From assembly GCA_964618405.1 (NCBI GenBank), contig CAZUAY010000265.1, positions 1 through 5,518 on the forward strand: 5,518 bases of DNA. Reading direction: 5' to 3'. The number at the start of each line of letters is the position of its first letter. Within the stretch, counting starts at the first letter, position 1. Shown here in pieces: positions 1 to 5,518 of the stretch. Under the pieces are notes generated by a model. The model was not told where the DNA came from and searched no databases. It saw nothing but the letters and a program-made list of their open reading frames with translations. Source of the stretch: JBBQIY01 sp964618405. Its GTDB lineage: Bacteria; Verrucomicrobiota; Kiritimatiellia; RFP12; UBA3636. The translations under genes and the position numbers were made by a program.

Positions 1-115
1 GAGCGGTGCTGTTTCCGCCTTGGATGAAGATCTCGGCTCGCAAGCCCAGACGGAGGCGGCAACCTCATCGGCTGATTTCATCAAGAACCTAGATTCTGAC
101 GGCACGAGTAACTAA
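1..115 (+). CDS. C-terminal end of an unidentified protein (partial), upstream of the Tad genes
   Basis: An open frame runs in from the left edge (first complete codon at position 2) and ends at TAA 113-115, giving the last 37 residues of a protein whose start is outside the window. The tail is hydrophilic and rich in Ala, Ser, Asp and Glu, with a short acidic DSDG stretch close to the end. It has no membrane segment or motif that I recognise. It lies on the same strand as the TadE-like gene, 33 bp upstream, with no clear terminator between them, so it is probably an earlier member of the same operon. By analogy with Tad clusters it could be another small pilin-like or TadE-like subunit, but nothing in these residues proves that. 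Confidence is for the open frame being the end of a real gene, not for any function. Confidence 0.6.
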   Translation, partial: SGAVSALDEDLGSQAQTEAATSSADFIKNLDSDGTSN

Positions 116-148
116 GGTGTTGGTGATTCTGTTTCACGGCTTACGCCA

Positions 149-820
149 ATGAAAAACCGTCAACCTAGGGGCGTTTGTAGTTCAGCGACCACCCGTAGCA
201 ATTCGGGTCAGGCCGCCTTAGAGTCGTTACTCGTTATTTTGTTTGTCTGCATTATCTTCTTCGGAATCTTGCAGGCCGCGTTTGTGTTCACTGGAGGTGA
301 AATTTTGCATCATGCTGCCGCCCGAGCGGCAAGGGCCCGCTCTGTTGGCTTCAACAATTGGATGGCTGCGAAAGCGATGCGCGTGGCGTCGATCCCCAAT
401 TCGGGCAGGATGATCGAGCCCGTTTTTCAGCCCCTTCAGAATAATCTTCCCCTCGGGGCGAATCCGAGTCCTGGGGCGGCTTGGGACAGCGCGTTCATAG
501 CGAATCCTAGCGTTTCGGAAAGGGCTGCTTTCGAACGCGTGCGCATTCCAGCCTATCTGACCTCCGAGAACAGTGCCCGAGCATCCTACGCTTTGAACTA
601 CGAAGAGTGGGAACGAGGTTCTTTTTCGCATTTAGAACGCGGCTCTGTTTTTGGAAACGGGACGATCCGCATGCGTGTCTCGCAAGATTTTCCATTAAAA
701 ATGCCGATGAACAGGTTCGTCTACCCCTTTTCGCGCATGGATGAGAACGGTGACGGACGCATCGCACTGAGCGGAGAGGCGGAGGCCGGCGAACATTATT
801 CGCTTTATCTGGAGCCTTGA
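149..820 (+). CDS. TadE-like pseudopilin (Tad pilus / secretion minor component)
   Basis: 223 residues. The N-terminus has the TadE layout: a basic leader (residues 1-19), the sequence G20-QAALE25, one hydrophobic helix (about 26-47), then an Ala/Arg-rich helical stretch (AAARAARARS, 56-65). G20 followed by Glu at +5 matches the type IV prepilin cleavage rule. TadE and TadF of Aggregatibacter are known to be processed this way by the TadV prepilin peptidase, so cleavage after G20 is a reasonable inference. The mature protein would be anchored in the inner membrane with about 170 residues in the periplasm. Near the C-terminus, residues 198-205 read DENGDGRI, an EF-hand/dockerin-like calcium-loop core that I do not regard as a standard part of TadE. 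ATG 149 is the only good start before the helix, although no clear ribosome binding site precedes it. The TadG-like gene follows after 7 bp. The family call is firm; the exact role in the machine is inferred. Confidence 0.82.
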   Translation: MKNRQPRGVCSSATTRSNSGQAALESLLVILFVCIIFFGILQAAFVFTGGEILHHAAARAARARSVGFNNWMAAKAMRVASIPNSGRMIEPVFQPLQNNLPLGANPSPGAAWDSAFIANPSVSERAAFERVRIPAYLTSENSARASYALNYEEWERGSFSHLERGSVFGNGTIRMRVSQDFPLKMPMNRFVYPFSRMDENGDGRIALSGEAEAGEHYSLYLEP

Positions 821-827
821 TGCAACC

Positions 828-2270
828 ATGACAAGACAGACAGATCAATCGAAACCAACCAAACCAGCGAACTGTGAAGCTGCTTTTTCGGGGCGTGGGG
901 GGCAAGCGATTCTATTTATCGCGATGGCGGTGGTGATTCTGCTTTTTGCCGCCTTATGGGTTGCGGATGTGCATCGGATTGTTTCCGTGAAGGATAGAAC
1001 GCAGAATGCGGGTGACGCCGCTGCACTGGCTGGAGCGCGCTGGCAGGCTTCAACGCTGAACCTTATTGGCGAGTTAAATTTGATGCATGCCATGGCATTG
1101 GCCACGGGAAATTCTAATGCGGTCGATATCATCACAAACACGCAGGCGAGACTCTGCTTTACGGGGCCGATGACCGGCGTGGCGATTGCACAGCAGGGCG
1201 CTAAACTTAATGGCATGTATGTCAATGCGGATTACACGGCTTTTATTCGAGACCATGCCGATCAGGTGCGCAGCGAGTATTCTGGGAATCTCGGTGGGAA
1301 CAGTGCTTTGCCAGAGCCGTGGTCAGGCGCGTGGATTGAGTATGCGGATATGTTGGAGGCCATTGCTGAGGGTGGCGTGGCTGCTGGCATTGACAATGCT
1401 TGGTTTTACAACGATCCCATCGGTGGACATCCGCTGCTGGAAATTGAATTCTACGAAGCCGTCGCGGCACGCGATTGGTGTTGGTTCTATCGGAACTATC
1501 CTGACTTGTTGGAAGATTATACCGGGTATACGTGGTGGCCTGGTCTTCCGCCGCCAGACCCATCCGCTTTGAGTTCTTGCGAACTGCTCGGTCTTTGGGT
1601 GGTGCCCCAGAGTCGACGCTTCACCAGTATTTTATCGCATCAAGAAGTGTTTGACGAAGCCCAACGACTTGCCCTCGATATCCCGACGCCGGTGAGTCAA
1701 CAAGCGCTTGGAGTTGAGGATACCTGGTTTTTTTACTCCATGGGTCGGTGGGGAACTTGGGAGGCGCTTGATGATCCATTTCCCGTTGAGGGTAACGTCA
1801 AGCCGCAGTATAACTACGTGGGTGCCGACTCCGTTATGCGTGTCGAAGCGACTATTAGCAGGTTCACCTCAGAGGGTGGAACCGATGCGGAGGATGCAAT
1901 TCTCTGGACAGGAGCCGCAAAGCCATTCGGCTATCTCTCTGGCGATTCGGGTCGATCTCGACCGAATGAAGTGCATCTAGTGCTCCCGGCATTTCGAGAC
2001 GTGAGGTTGATCCCCATCGATGCTTCAACGGCGTTTTCGGGTGGGAGTTTCAATCTATCCTGGCGTCGACACTGCCTCGAGCATTTGCCGCGTTATTTTA
2101 ACGAGGGTCCTGGAAGAATTTCTGGATGCCGTTATTGCCGGAATTTGGTCGTGTGGGAATTGCCCGCCTACCGAGCTTTAGGCGCAGCATGGCTTAGTAC
2201 CAATAGCTGGCAATGCACGATCTCATCTCCAAACGGTGGACCTGGCGGTGGAACGCGCCGAGCGCATTGA
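828..2270 (+). CDS. TadG-like protein with N-terminal Tad domain
   Basis: 480 residues. After a polar 24-residue leader, GGQAILF begins a single membrane helix (about 27-46). This is followed by VADVHR and the signature QNAGDAAALAGARWQ (59-73), the hallmark of the Tad / TadE-G-like N-terminal domain. Unlike the upstream protein it has no Glu at +5 after the glycine, so prepilin processing is not suggested. The rest should be periplasmic and is rich in Trp, Tyr and Pro around 214-245. No von Willebrand A domain with a DxSxS metal site is visible, unlike many proteobacterial TadG proteins. The C-terminus carries H415, C416, H419, a CRYC pair (C434, C437) and C463, then a Gly-rich tail ending GGGTRRAH. 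ATG 828 has GGAG at 811-814, a rather long 13 nt upstream. The start lies 7 bp after the TadE-like stop, implying cotranscription. Probably a minor structural or anchoring part of a Tad pilus; its specific role is unknown. Confidence 0.8.
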   Translation: MTRQTDQSKPTKPANCEAAFSGRGGQAILFIAMAVVILLFAALWVADVHRIVSVKDRTQNAGDAAALAGARWQASTLNLIGELNLMHAMALATGNSNAVDIITNTQARLCFTGPMTGVAIAQQGAKLNGMYVNADYTAFIRDHADQVRSEYSGNLGGNSALPEPWSGAWIEYADMLEAIAEGGVAAGIDNAWFYNDPIGGHPLLEIEFYEAVAARDWCWFYRNYPDLLEDYTGYTWWPGLPPPDPSALSSCELLGLWVVPQSRRFTSILSHQEVFDEAQRLALDIPTPVSQQALGVEDTWFFYSMGRWGTWEALDDPFPVEGNVKPQYNYVGADSVMRVEATISRFTSEGGTDAEDAILWTGAAKPFGYLSGDSGRSRPNEVHLVLPAFRDVRLIPIDASTAFSGGSFNLSWRRHCLEHLPRYFNEGPGRISGCRYCRNLVVWELPAYRALGAAWLSTNSWQCTISSPNGGPGGGTRRAH

Positions 2271-2289
2271 TACGGCATACTGACGCAGA

Positions 2290-2338
2290 AAGACCGCCCC
2301 GACTTATTTCAATGTAATGAAGTGAGTGGCACGGTCTT
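2290..2338. terminator. Weak inverted repeat at the convergent gene junction, possible terminator
   Basis: AAGACCG (2290-2296) is the reverse complement of CGGTCTT (2332-2338), separated by 35 bases. It spans the junction between the TadG-like stop (2270) and the stop of the minus-strand membrane protein (2309), where both transcripts should end. The arm of 7 bp is short, the loop is long and no convincing T-run follows, so this is at best a poor intrinsic terminator. No better hairpin was seen in the 38-bp gap. Confidence 0.2.
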
Positions 2339-2896
2339 GAAAACGGTCGCGGCTAGTACAGTGAGGAAAAGCCCTAGCGCGGCGGCTATCGATGCGATCA
2401 GGCGGGAACGTGCCGGTTTAGCGAGCGACCATGTAATATGGTCGCGCAAAAGCCAAGGCAAAGCGATGTAGTACATACCCGTCACTATCATGGCGTAAGC
2501 ATAAATGATGACGACATAACGAAACGGAGAGGGATGCCACGCAGCGGCTGAAAGCATCGGCGTGGGAACCAAAACGAGAAGGCCTCCAATTGTTCGACAG
2601 GTCAACAATTCTGGTGTGAAGATGCAGACCGATGCAACCGCAAGCGGAATCAGGAGCCACAGCAAATCTCGGATGACCGATAGAGGCCCGAGCGGCATGA
2701 TGCAGAGCCAAAGTGCAGCCCAAAGGATACAGACCGCTGCGAGGAGGCGGCCGAGCCATACGCTACGTGGGAGTGCTCGCCATGCGCTTGCCGCCGCACG
2801 GGGAATCGCAAGCGTCAGTAAGCCGATTGTTGCGGTTGTAATTCCAATGCATGCGGAAACGGCGGAGAGCAAGTCGTAATCTGGTTTAAGTGTCAT
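2309..2896 (-). CDS. Polytopic membrane protein of unknown function
   Basis: 195 residues, very hydrophobic, with about six predicted membrane helices: roughly 9-31, 46-68, 74-94, 102-120, 127-150 and 165-186. Short basic connectors (RSVWLGR, RDHITW, KPARSR) fit an inner-membrane topology. There are no catalytic motifs, no signal peptide beyond the first helix and no family that I recognise. The hydrophobic periodicity supports this strand over the overlapping plus-strand frames, whose products look random. ATG 2896 is the only ATG start available: the frame is closed by TAA (2932-2930 on the plus strand) upstream. No ribosome binding site is visible because the bases before the start (TTTTCCCATCCC) are pyrimidine-rich. 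The gene lies 71 bp downstream of bamA on the same strand with no evident terminator between, so it may be read through from the bamA promoter. Adjacency alone does not show a role in envelope assembly. Confidence 0.75.
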   Translation of the reverse strand: MTLKPDYDLLSAVSACIGITTATIGLLTLAIPRAAASAWRALPRSVWLGRLLAAVCILWAALWLCIMPLGPLSVIRDLLWLLIPLAVASVCIFTPELLTCRTIGGLLVLVPTPMLSAAAWHPSPFRYVVIIYAYAMIVTGMYYIALPWLLRDHITWSLAKPARSRLIASIAAALGLFLTVLAATVFKTVPLTSLH

Positions 2897-2909
2897 GGGA
2901 TGGGAAAAT

Positions 2910-2937
2910 GATGAATGATGAATTACGAATTACGAAG
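2910..2937. repeat. Tandem 7-bp repeat between bamA and the downstream membrane-protein gene
   Basis: Four consecutive heptamers on the plus strand: GATGAAT (2910-2916), GATGAAT (2917-2923), TACGAAT (2924-2930) and TACGAAG (2931-2937). Read on the minus strand they are ATTC-type units (CTTCGTA, ATTCGTA, ATTCATC, ATTCATC). The array fills about 40% of the 71-bp spacer and ends 13 bp before the start codon of the membrane protein. A 7-bp period does not keep a reading frame, which fits a non-coding intergenic repeat resembling the short tandem heptamers described in cyanobacterial genomes (that comparison is from knowledge of the repeat type, not from a search). Confidence 0.75.
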
Positions 2938-2967
2938 TCATAGGATAAGAATTGTTTGGCGATTGAA

Positions 2968-5316
2968 CTAATTGTCGAATCCGATCCAGAAAACGAATGA
3001 GCGTTCGCGGGTGAGATCATCGTCTTTTTGAAGTGCATTAGCGAAGTCGAGACGGACTGGGAATCCTGGGATATCGAGACGGATGCCTGCGCCAACGCTG
3101 GAGGCATATTCGCTGAAGTCGAATTCGTAGGGGTCCGCCCAGACGTTTCCAATATCGTAAAATACGGCGAAGCGGACGACTTTGACAATGGGAATTGTGT
3201 ATTCGATTGACGCGTCGAAGAGGCTTTGTCCGCCGACTGGATGGAAACGCGTGCCGTCACCTTCCACGTATAACGCCTTGGGGCCGATATTGCGGTACCG
3301 GAAGCCTCGTGCGCTCCTGCTTCCACCTAGGAAATATCGACTCCCGATCGGAACATCATCGTCGGTATACGAATCAACAACGCTCGCATGCGCTGAGATC
3401 GAAATAACATGACGATACCAGAGGGATTGATAGTTTTTCCACTTAGCGTCGAGTTCGTAAATGTCGTAGTCGCTACCGAGAGCCGAGTTGTAAAGCGTGG
3501 CGTAGGCAGTCGCTCGTGTTCCGGATTGCGGAATCATTGGGTTGTCGCGCGTATCGTAGGTCCACGAGAGGCGAGCGGAGCCGAGCAGATACGAGTCGTC
3601 TTCTTGCGTAAAGGCATAAGTCGTTTCTGGGTCGTCGGCGAGATAGAATTGATCTTGGATGACATCATCTAGGCTCACCTTCTGAATTGTGTAGGAAAGT
3701 CCGATACGACCAATCCAAGGAACGTGCTTCGATAGCCCGACTGTCAATCCGCCGCGTTGTTCGTCGTATTCGCTGAAAGAGCGATTGCGCAAGAACCCGG
3801 TAACTTCAAGGGCAAGGCGGCGATCCATGAACCAAGGTTCGATAAAGGACGCTTCAATGTCTGTTGAGTCAGAGCTTGCTTGTAAGCTGAGGCGCGCCTT
3901 TTGTCCGGCACCACGGAAGTTTCTAAAGTTGCTAATGTCGAAGTTGCTCTGCGAAATCTCGAACATGCCGATGAGATGGTCGACAGAGGAGAAGCCGGCA
4001 CCGAACATCATGGACCCTGTGCTTTGCTCCTCCAGCTCGTAGACGAGGTCACGCGTCTTTTCATCGACGGCTAAATCGTAGTTTCGAACATCGGAGAAAT
4101 AGCCGAGATTTTTTAGTCGTTTTTGGCTTCTTTCTGCTAGAACGCCGTTATAGATTTCGCCTGGGTTGAGGAGAATCTCGCGGCGGATCACTTTGTCCTT
4201 GGTGGATGTGTTGCCTCGAATTAGGATATTGCGTACACGAGCCAGTGCTCCTTCTTTCACAGTAAAGACGATGTTGAGCGTTGCCGGATGCGTTTCGTCA
4301 GGGTAGGTTGATGTTTGCACCCGTGTGTCCACGTAGCCGCGTGAGGAGAAAAATTCTCGGACCGAATTACGAGCCTCGTCGATAGAGGTGAGTCCAGCGA
4401 CATCGCCCTTCTTCAGCTTGACAGATGAGAGAACGGTTGCTTCTGGAAACAGCGTCACGTCTTCGAATTCAATTTGACCAACTTTATAGATGGGTCCTTC
4501 TTTGATGTCGAAATGAATATCCCACGTATGACCCATTTTTTTCTTGAGTGGATTTGATATCGCAACGTCGAGATATCCCATGTCCATATACTGCTTTCGC
4601 ATGTCGGACTTCATCAGCTCCAAATCAAAATCTGAAACACGCTGATCGGTGAACCACCCCGATGGATTCCACCAGGGGGATTGGCCACTGACGCGCCTGA
4701 GTGTCCTATCCTTGATCGCGGCGTTTCCCTTGATGTCGATCATATTCACCGTATTCCGGACACCTTCGTTAATGATAAATTTGAGTTTTGCCGCTCCGGG
4801 GTTGTTTTCGATGGGTGTGAGTACCGGCGTGATGACGACATCGAAATACCGTTTTGCAATATATTCTTTCTTGAGCCGCTCCGCCGCAGCGCCAACGATT
4901 TGTTCGTCTGCAAAATCCCCCGCGGCGAGCGCGATCGTTTCCAACGCCTTGCTTTGCCGGATGGCGTCACGCCCTTCAAACTCGATTTTCCCGGTAATCC
5001 GCAATCGCCTTTCTACTATGAAAACAAGCTGTACGCCACCTAAGACATCATTGACCTGAGTTCCGACGTAGGCAAATCGTTTTGAGTCGAGAAGCCGGCG
5101 GACATCCGCGGATACGGTCTTGTTGTCCATGGGCTTGCCCTCTTGTGAAGAAATGAGTGCCGTGACGAAAGACTCATCCATCGACGATTCTCCACGTGGA
5201 TTGATCTTTATTTCCTTGATGAGCGGACTCTCTGCGGAAAAGCCGTACAATACCGTAGAAGCTACGACTGTTAGGATAGCCAGAAACGTCTTGAGGCGTG
5301 TGTAGTTAAGTGACAT
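2968..5316 (-). CDS. bamA: Outer membrane protein assembly factor BamA (Omp85 family)
   Basis: 782 residues, close to the usual BamA length of about 800. BamA folds and inserts beta-barrel proteins into the outer membrane. Domains in order: signal peptide (1 to about 27: R7, K9, then a hydrophobic core), POTRA1 about 31-104, POTRA2 105-186, POTRA3 187-274, POTRA4 275-356, POTRA5 359-430, and a 16-strand-type barrel 434-782. Conserved marks include RGNTSTKDKVIRRE and LKNLGYF in POTRA5, FIEPWF (491-496), DTRDNPMIPQSG (588-599) and the loop-6 segment GGSRSARGF (664-672). The last of these has Ala at 669 where VRGF is typical; the key R670 is kept. The protein ends FWIGFDN, two residues beyond the terminal aromatic that is usual for a beta-signal. 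ATG 5316 is preceded by GGAA with 8-nt spacing and a promoter at 5394-5366. skp/ompH and lpxD, common downstream neighbours, are absent; a membrane protein of unknown function follows instead. Confidence 0.96.
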   Translation of the reverse strand: MSLNYTRLKTFLAILTVVASTVLYGFSAESPLIKEIKINPRGESSMDESFVTALISSQEGKPMDNKTVSADVRRLLDSKRFAYVGTQVNDVLGGVQLVFIVERRLRITGKIEFEGRDAIRQSKALETIALAAGDFADEQIVGAAAERLKKEYIAKRYFDVVITPVLTPIENNPGAAKLKFIINEGVRNTVNMIDIKGNAAIKDRTLRRVSGQSPWWNPSGWFTDQRVSDFDLELMKSDMRKQYMDMGYLDVAISNPLKKKMGHTWDIHFDIKEGPIYKVGQIEFEDVTLFPEATVLSSVKLKKGDVAGLTSIDEARNSVREFFSSRGYVDTRVQTSTYPDETHPATLNIVFTVKEGALARVRNILIRGNTSTKDKVIRREILLNPGEIYNGVLAERSQKRLKNLGYFSDVRNYDLAVDEKTRDLVYELEEQSTGSMMFGAGFSSVDHLIGMFEISQSNFDISNFRNFRGAGQKARLSLQASSDSTDIEASFIEPWFMDRRLALEVTGFLRNRSFSEYDEQRGGLTVGLSKHVPWIGRIGLSYTIQKVSLDDVIQDQFYLADDPETTYAFTQEDDSYLLGSARLSWTYDTRDNPMIPQSGTRATAYATLYNSALGSDYDIYELDAKWKNYQSLWYRHVISISAHASVVDSYTDDDVPIGSRYFLGGSRSARGFRYRNIGPKALYVEGDGTRFHPVGGQSLFDASIEYTIPIVKVVRFAVFYDIGNVWADPYEFDFSEYASSVGAGIRLDIPGFPVRLDFANALQKDDDLTRERSFVFWIGFDN

Positions 5317-5324
5317 TGATCAAA

Positions 5325-5328
5325 TTCC
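5325..5328 (-). promoter_or_regulatory. Ribosome binding site of bamA
   Basis: GGAA on the minus strand (TTCC on plus), separated from ATG 5316 by the 8 bases TTTGATCA. It is a partial Shine-Dalgarno match at the normal distance and supports 5316 as the start; the signal peptide begins directly from this codon. Confidence 0.55.
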
Positions 5329-5365
5329 AGCTCTTGAGGGTTGCTGTAGGTGTTTCAAAACGTTT

Positions 5366-5394
5366 ATTCTACACTTTTCGGCCTGCTTTCGCAA
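5366..5394 (-). promoter_or_regulatory. Sigma70-type promoter for bamA
   Basis: On the minus strand, TTGCGA (plus 5394-5389) matches the -35 consensus TTGACA at 4 of 6 bases, and TAGAAT (plus 5371-5366) matches TATAAT at 5 of 6. They are separated by exactly 17 bp. Transcription would begin near 5359, leaving an untranslated leader of about 43 nt before the bamA start. No operator or sigmaE-like (GAACTT / TCTGA) box was recognised. Confidence 0.6.
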
Positions 5395-5414
5395 GGCGAC
5401 AACAGACCGATTAC

Positions 5415-5460
5415 AGTCGCTAGTTGCTAGCTAGTTGCTAGTGGCTAATCGCTAGTACTG
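5415..5460. repeat. Imperfect 7-bp tandem repeat (AGTNGCT) upstream of the bamA promoter
   Basis: Heptamers AGTCGCT (5415-5421) and AGTTGCT (5422-5428), a 4-base partial unit AGCT (5429-5432), then AGTTGCT (5433-5439), AGTGGCT (5440-5446), AATCGCT (5447-5453) and a degenerate AGTACTG (5454-5460). The partial unit creates the palindrome CTAGCTAG at 5427-5434. The array begins about 20 bp upstream of the bamA -35 box. The 7-bp period and frequent TAG stops make it non-coding. Its unit is unrelated in sequence to the heptamer array on the other side of bamA. Confidence 0.75.
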
Positions 5461-5518
5461 TCCCGGTAGTGGTATTCGACAAAGTTCGCGACAAAACTCA
5501 CGACAAAGTTTGGGGGAC
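5460..5518. other. Possible small repeat element with short inverted ends, cut by or ending at the window edge
   Basis: GTCCC at 5460-5464 is the reverse complement of GGGAC at 5514-5518, the last bases of the window. They enclose about 50 bp that consist largely of a 12-bp tandem repeat. The arrangement suggests a miniature element bounded by ACTGTCCC-like ends. If so, the sequence just beyond the window should continue AGT to complete the mirror of ACTGTCCC. Only 5 bp of the inverted match can be seen, so chance is not excluded. Confidence 0.35.
5477..5512. repeat. Three tandem 12-bp units, consensus CGACAAAGTTYG
   Basis: CGACAAAGTTCG (5477-5488), CGACAAAACTCA (5489-5500) and CGACAAAGTTTG (5501-5512) follow one another without gaps. 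The period is a multiple of three, so each plus-strand frame gives a repeating peptide: one reads DKVR-DKTH-DKVW and another STKF-ATKL-TTKF. Neither has an ATG start in the window, and stops lie just upstream (TAG 5439-5441 and TAG 5467-5469). The unit is therefore best treated as an intergenic repeat, although the first frame remains open to the window edge. Confidence 0.75.

Noticed and set aside
227..905. Minus-strand open frames opposite the TadE-like gene and the start of the TadG-like gene
   Set aside because: They are basic, low-information translations opposite clear Tad-family signatures on the plus strand.
2020..2283. Protein-like stretches in another plus-strand frame over the end of the TadG-like gene, suggesting a frameshift near its C-terminus
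   Set aside because: That frame is broken by TAG near 2180 and cannot join into one product by a single shift. The annotated frame keeps a coherent Cys/His-containing and Gly-rich end and stops cleanly at 2268-2270. A homologue alignment would settle it.
2562..2879. Plus-strand open frame opposite the six-helix membrane protein
   Set aside because: Its product is Arg/Ser/Ala-rich with no motif, while the minus strand gives regular hydrophobic helices; it is a shadow frame.
4649..5059. Long plus-strand open frames opposite the bamA POTRA region
   Set aside because: BamA homology on the minus strand is unambiguous across the whole interval, and the plus-strand products have no recognisable features.
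5381..5397. Small imperfect dyad GCCTGC...GCAAGGC overlapping the bamA -35 box, considered as an operator
   Set aside because: Only four base pairs match before mismatches appear; this is too weak to call a binding site.
5415..5518. The repeat region considered as a CRISPR array
   Set aside because: Units are 7 and 12 bp and directly tandem without unique spacers; there are no 25-40 bp repeats and no cas genes.

Overview
The window looks like chromosomal DNA from a Gram-negative (double-membrane) bacterium. A complete outer-membrane assembly protein BamA is present, with five POTRA domains and an Omp85 barrel. Alongside it are two components of a Tad (tight adherence, type IVc) pilus or secretion apparatus. 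The TadG-like protein, with its RWQ-x4-NLIGELN block just after the Tad motif, resembles versions I associate with the Verrucomicrobiota / Kiritimatiellota / Lentisphaerota (PVC) group. That placement is an impression from sequence style, not a demonstrated assignment.

Layout. Positions 1-2270 are a plus-strand operon end. It holds the last 37 codons of an unidentified protein (1-115), a TadE-like pseudopilin (149-820) and, 7 bp later, a TadG-like protein with an N-terminal Tad domain (828-2270). Positions 2309-5316 are on the minus strand and converge with the Tad genes across only 38 bp. bamA (5316 to 2968) comes first in transcription order, followed 71 bp later by a small polytopic membrane protein of unknown function (2896 to 2309). 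A good sigma70-type promoter lies in front of bamA at 5394-5366. Positions 5317-5518 contain no gene. They hold the bamA leader and promoter, then a run of non-coding short repeats that continues to the window edge.

How the parts work together. The two Tad proteins are expected to sit in the inner membrane by single N-terminal helices and project into the periplasm as minor pilin-like parts of the Tad machine. BamA inserts beta-barrel proteins into the outer membrane. The usual bamA partner genes skp/ompH and lpxD are not directly downstream here.

The least ordinary features are the short repeats. A 7-bp tandem array sits just downstream of bamA, and an unrelated 7-bp array sits just upstream of its promoter. 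The second is followed immediately by a 12-bp tandem array bounded by short inverted ends (GTCCC...GGGAC). A calcium-loop-like motif in the TadE-like protein and a Cys/His cluster at the end of the TadG-like protein also deserve a look. I saw no tRNA, rRNA, CRISPR array, transposase gene or obviously new multi-gene system.
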